DNA of 5,223 nucleotides from a bacterium. Lineage in GTDB: Bacteria > ARS69. The translations under genes and the position numbers were made by a program. The stretch spans positions 1 to 5,223 of the forward strand of contig JALGZR010000145.1 of assembly GCA_025774805.1 (NCBI GenBank), in the 5' to 3' direction. This document shows, piece after piece, positions 3,539 to 5,223 of this stretch (position 1 is the stretch's first letter; every line of letters starts with the position of its first letter). The notes below the pieces were generated by a model that saw only the letters and a program-made list of their open reading frames with translations, was not told where the DNA came from and did not search any database.

Positions 3539-5223
3539 GTGCACGCCACTTCCGAACCCCGACGGCCCGCCGATTCCGAGTCCCGACCGTCCACCGACTC
3601 CGATTCCGGACGGCCTCCCGATTCCGCCGTCGTTCCCATCGCCGTCCTCGGATTCCTGTGCGGCTTCGCGCGGGCGTGGACACGTCCGGTCACGACCGAC
3701 GCGACGTACCAGCTCCTGCGCACGGGAGGCGAGCTGCTCTTCGGGTCGCTGGAGGGCTACGCGACCCCGCCGGGAGGGGACGGCGCCCCGCTCCTCGGCG
3801 CGCTGATCACCGCTCTCAGCGGGGTGTTCGCCGGGGGTCAGGACCGGATCGCGCAGCTGGTCGGAGCCGTCCTTCTCGGGGCCTCGGCCGCGTCCCTCGC
3901 GGCCACTCTCGGGCGGGTCGCGGATCGGGCGGCGGCGCTGTTCGGAATCGCCCTTCTCGTGCTTCCCCCCGCCTTCGCCACCGCCTTCGCCGCGCGTCCC
4001 GACGCCGCCCTCGCGGGTTTTCTTCTCGTGGACGCGTTCGGGCGCGTGCTCGACCGGGGGCGGACGCCCCGGGCGACACTCGGCGCCTGGCTGGGAGTGC
4101 TCGCGGCACCCGTGGCGATTCCGGCGGCGGTCGGGATCCAGCTCCTTCCCGACGGACGGCGGCGGACGACGCGCGATCTCCGACGGGGAGCGGGGATCCT
4201 CGTCGTGGCGGCGATCGTCGGCGCCCTCTCGCTCGCGCTCCCGGCGGGAAGTCGCGGCGAGATCCTCGCGAGCCTCTTCACCGGATGGGGCGTCCCCCTG
4301 GGGGGGATCTCCTCGACGCTGACCGCGCTGCGCTTCGACTGGGCGGGGGGCTTCCTCCTCGTCTTCCCGCTCGTCGTGCCCTGGCTGCTTCGCGGCGCCT
4401 CCACCCTCCCCCTCGCGGTGACGGGATCCTGGGCCGGGGCGGCCGTGTTCGCCGTCGTCCTCTCCCGGGAGGACGTGTTCCGGGAGAGTGCCGCCGCGCT
4501 GCTGCCCTCGACCTGCCTGCTCGTCTCCGTTCTCATCGCCCGTCTCCCCGATCCGGGGAGGGAGGCGGGGGCGCCCTCCCGCGCGCTCCTGCTCGCCATG
4601 ATCCTTCCCCTGATCCTCCTCGTGCTCGGAGAGAGCCGCGACCGTCGCCACCGTCTCGCGCTCGGGGTGGAGGCCGCCCGCCTCGCCCAGATCGGCGGCG
4701 TCCTGCGGGACGACTCGATCGGCGAAGGACCCGTTCTCGCGCGGCGCCCCGGGGCGCTGGCGTCCTACGTGGAGCGACCGGTTCTCGGTCTCGCCCGCGC
4801 GACGACCCTCAAGGAGGCGGCCGGGGGCGGGGAGCGGCCCGGAATCGTCGTGCTGACGCACGGCCGCCTGCCGAAGGGGCGGGAGGAGACGAGGCTCTTC
4901 GAGGGCCCGGAGTTCCTGGGGGAGTACGCTCCGTTCTCGTTCTGGCGCGGGCGCTCCCTCGAGACCTTCGAGGTCGTCTGGAGGCGGCGGGCTCCGGCGA
5001 CCGGAGCGCGGGTCGACCCCGAGTACGCGCGGGCGTACGCCGCGGGGCTCCGGGCCGAGAGCGCCGGCGATCTCGAGGGTGCCCGCCTCGCGTTCGAGCG
5101 GGCGGCGGAGCGCGAGCCGGCTTCCCTCGGACTCGCCCGGGAGGCGCTGGGAAACGTCCTGGCCCTCCGAGGCGAGGACGCGCTCGCCCTGCGGGCGTTC
5201 GAGGATGCGCGCCGGGACCCGGC
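3539..5223 (+). CDS. Multi-pass membrane protein, GT-C (GT39/ArnT-like) glycosyltransferase candidate with C-terminal TPR repeats (3' truncated)
   Basis: An uninterrupted frame of 561 codons runs off the right edge. Residues 1-30 are a polar Ser/Asp/Pro/Arg tail with repeated Asp-Ser pairs. About ten or eleven hydrophobic segments follow between 31 and 364 (for example 31-47, 104-124, 131-151, 180-202, 217-235, 268-284, 291-308, 349-364). The first loop contains TTDATYQLLRTG (52-63), placed like the catalytic Asp loop of GT-C polyprenyl-phosphate-sugar transferases; Asp54 is the candidate. ARPDAALAGF (152-161) resembles a later conserved GT39 segment. Residues 365-490 are a soluble region. 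Two 34-residue TPR-like repeats follow (493-526 or so, with GDLEGARLAFERA, and 528-561), and more may lie beyond the edge. The GTG at 3539 has GGGAG 5 nt upstream (3529-3533); there is no nearby in-frame ATG. Probable role is sugar transfer from a lipid carrier at the membrane, but O-antigen-ligase-like or other functions remain possible. Confidence 0.78.
   Translation, partial: MHATSEPRRPADSESRPSTDSDSGRPPDSAVVPIAVLGFLCGFARAWTRPVTTDATYQLLRTGGELLFGSLEGYATPPGGDGAPLLGALITALSGVFAGGQDRIAQLVGAVLLGASAASLAATLGRVADRAAALFGIALLVLPPAFATAFAARPDAALAGFLLVDAFGRVLDRGRTPRATLGAWLGVLAAPVAIPAAVGIQLLPDGRRRTTRDLRRGAGILVVAAIVGALSLALPAGSRGEILASLFTGWGVPLGGISSTLTALRFDWAGGFLLVFPLVVPWLLRGASTLPLAVTGSWAGAAVFAVVLSREDVFRESAAALLPSTCLLVSVLIARLPDPGREAGAPSRALLLAMILPLILLVLGESRDRRHRLALGVEAARLAQIGGVLRDDSIGEGPVLARRPGALASYVERPVLGLARATTLKEAAGGGERPGIVVLTHGRLPKGREETRLFEGPEFLGEYAPFSFWRGRSLETFEVVWRRRAPATGARVDPEYARAYAAGLRAESAGDLEGARLAFERAAEREPASLGLAREALGNVLALRGEDALALRAFEDARRDP
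3570..3626 (+). repeat. Short in-frame repeats (CCGATTCCG) coding the Asp-Ser-rich N-terminal tail
   Basis: CCGATTCCG occurs exactly at 3570-3578, 3600-3608 and 3618-3626. The spacings (30 and 18 nt) are multiples of three, so each copy gives Asp-Ser in the membrane protein. A near copy with GACTCC lies between. The result is a disordered, acidic-serine tail before the first membrane segment, which may be a slippage-prone, length-variable stretch. Confidence 0.5.

Noticed and set aside
2859-3683. N-terminal extension of the YkgJ-type frame, including an ATG at 2954
   Set aside because: It would run antisense to the Nudix gene. The 2954 start has no ribosome site and adds only low-complexity residues; the GTG at 2858 has AAGGAAGGA.
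3537-3806. Proline-rich 89-residue plus-strand frame starting at the ATG overlapping the GTG start
   Set aside because: It is the out-of-frame reading of the Asp-Ser repeats and then Arg/Ser-rich noise. The GTG two bases later opens a much longer, structured protein. Coupled start choice is possible but unsupported.
3263-4861. Long minus-strand frame across the Nudix 3' end and the membrane-protein gene
   Set aside because: Gly/Arg/Glu-rich low-complexity antisense reading. The plus strand has a continuous hydrophobic, TPR-ending protein with a proper ribosome site. The GIGG/GFGSG repeats seen here are the complement of the Asp-Ser codons.

Overview
This is a GC-rich bacterial chromosome fragment (my impression is about 70% G+C) holding five protein-coding genes, two of them cut by the window edges. 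Two proteins end in a FlgD-like Ig sorting/anchoring domain of the kind common in the FCB superphylum and its uncultured relatives (for example Candidatus Eisenbacteria, Krumholzibacteriota, Latescibacterota). One is a secreted PPAD-type deiminase with such a tail. The lineage is inferred from domain style; there is no marker gene here. Start sites mostly carry a GGGAG Shine-Dalgarno sequence 5-6 nt upstream, and GTG starts occur.

Layout. 1-147 (+): the last 48 codons of a protein with a FlgD-like C-terminal domain. 154-194: a strong GC hairpin between two convergent genes. 201-1994 (-): a secreted peptidylarginine-deiminase-like enzyme with signal peptide, catalytic domain, Ig-like domain and FlgD-like tail. 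1995-2195: a 201-nt regulatory gap with a perfect extended -10 (TGGTATAAT on the minus strand), a dyad over the predicted start of transcription, a 14-bp perfect palindrome in the leader, and three tandem 11-bp repeats 49-81 bp upstream of the predicted transcription start. 2196-2858 (-): a YkgJ-type cysteine-cluster protein with a GTG start. 2859-3038: a divergent promoter region. 3039-3491 (+): a small Nudix hydrolase resembling diadenosine-polyphosphate hydrolases. 3539 to the right edge (+): a multi-pass membrane protein with GT-C (GT39/ArnT-like) character followed by at least two TPR repeats; it starts with GTG and runs off the window.

Working together. The Nudix and membrane-protein genes lie 47 nt apart on one strand and probably share a transcript, although their functions are not obviously linked. 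The YkgJ gene diverges from them. The deiminase has its own promoter and the most elaborate upstream region, so it is probably regulated separately. It is the most interesting gene: its domain order and catalytic residue spacing parallel Porphyromonas gingivalis PPAD, which suggests an exported protein- or peptide-citrullinating enzyme outside the oral Bacteroidota. Nothing here is clearly a mobile element, CRISPR array, RNA gene or defence system.
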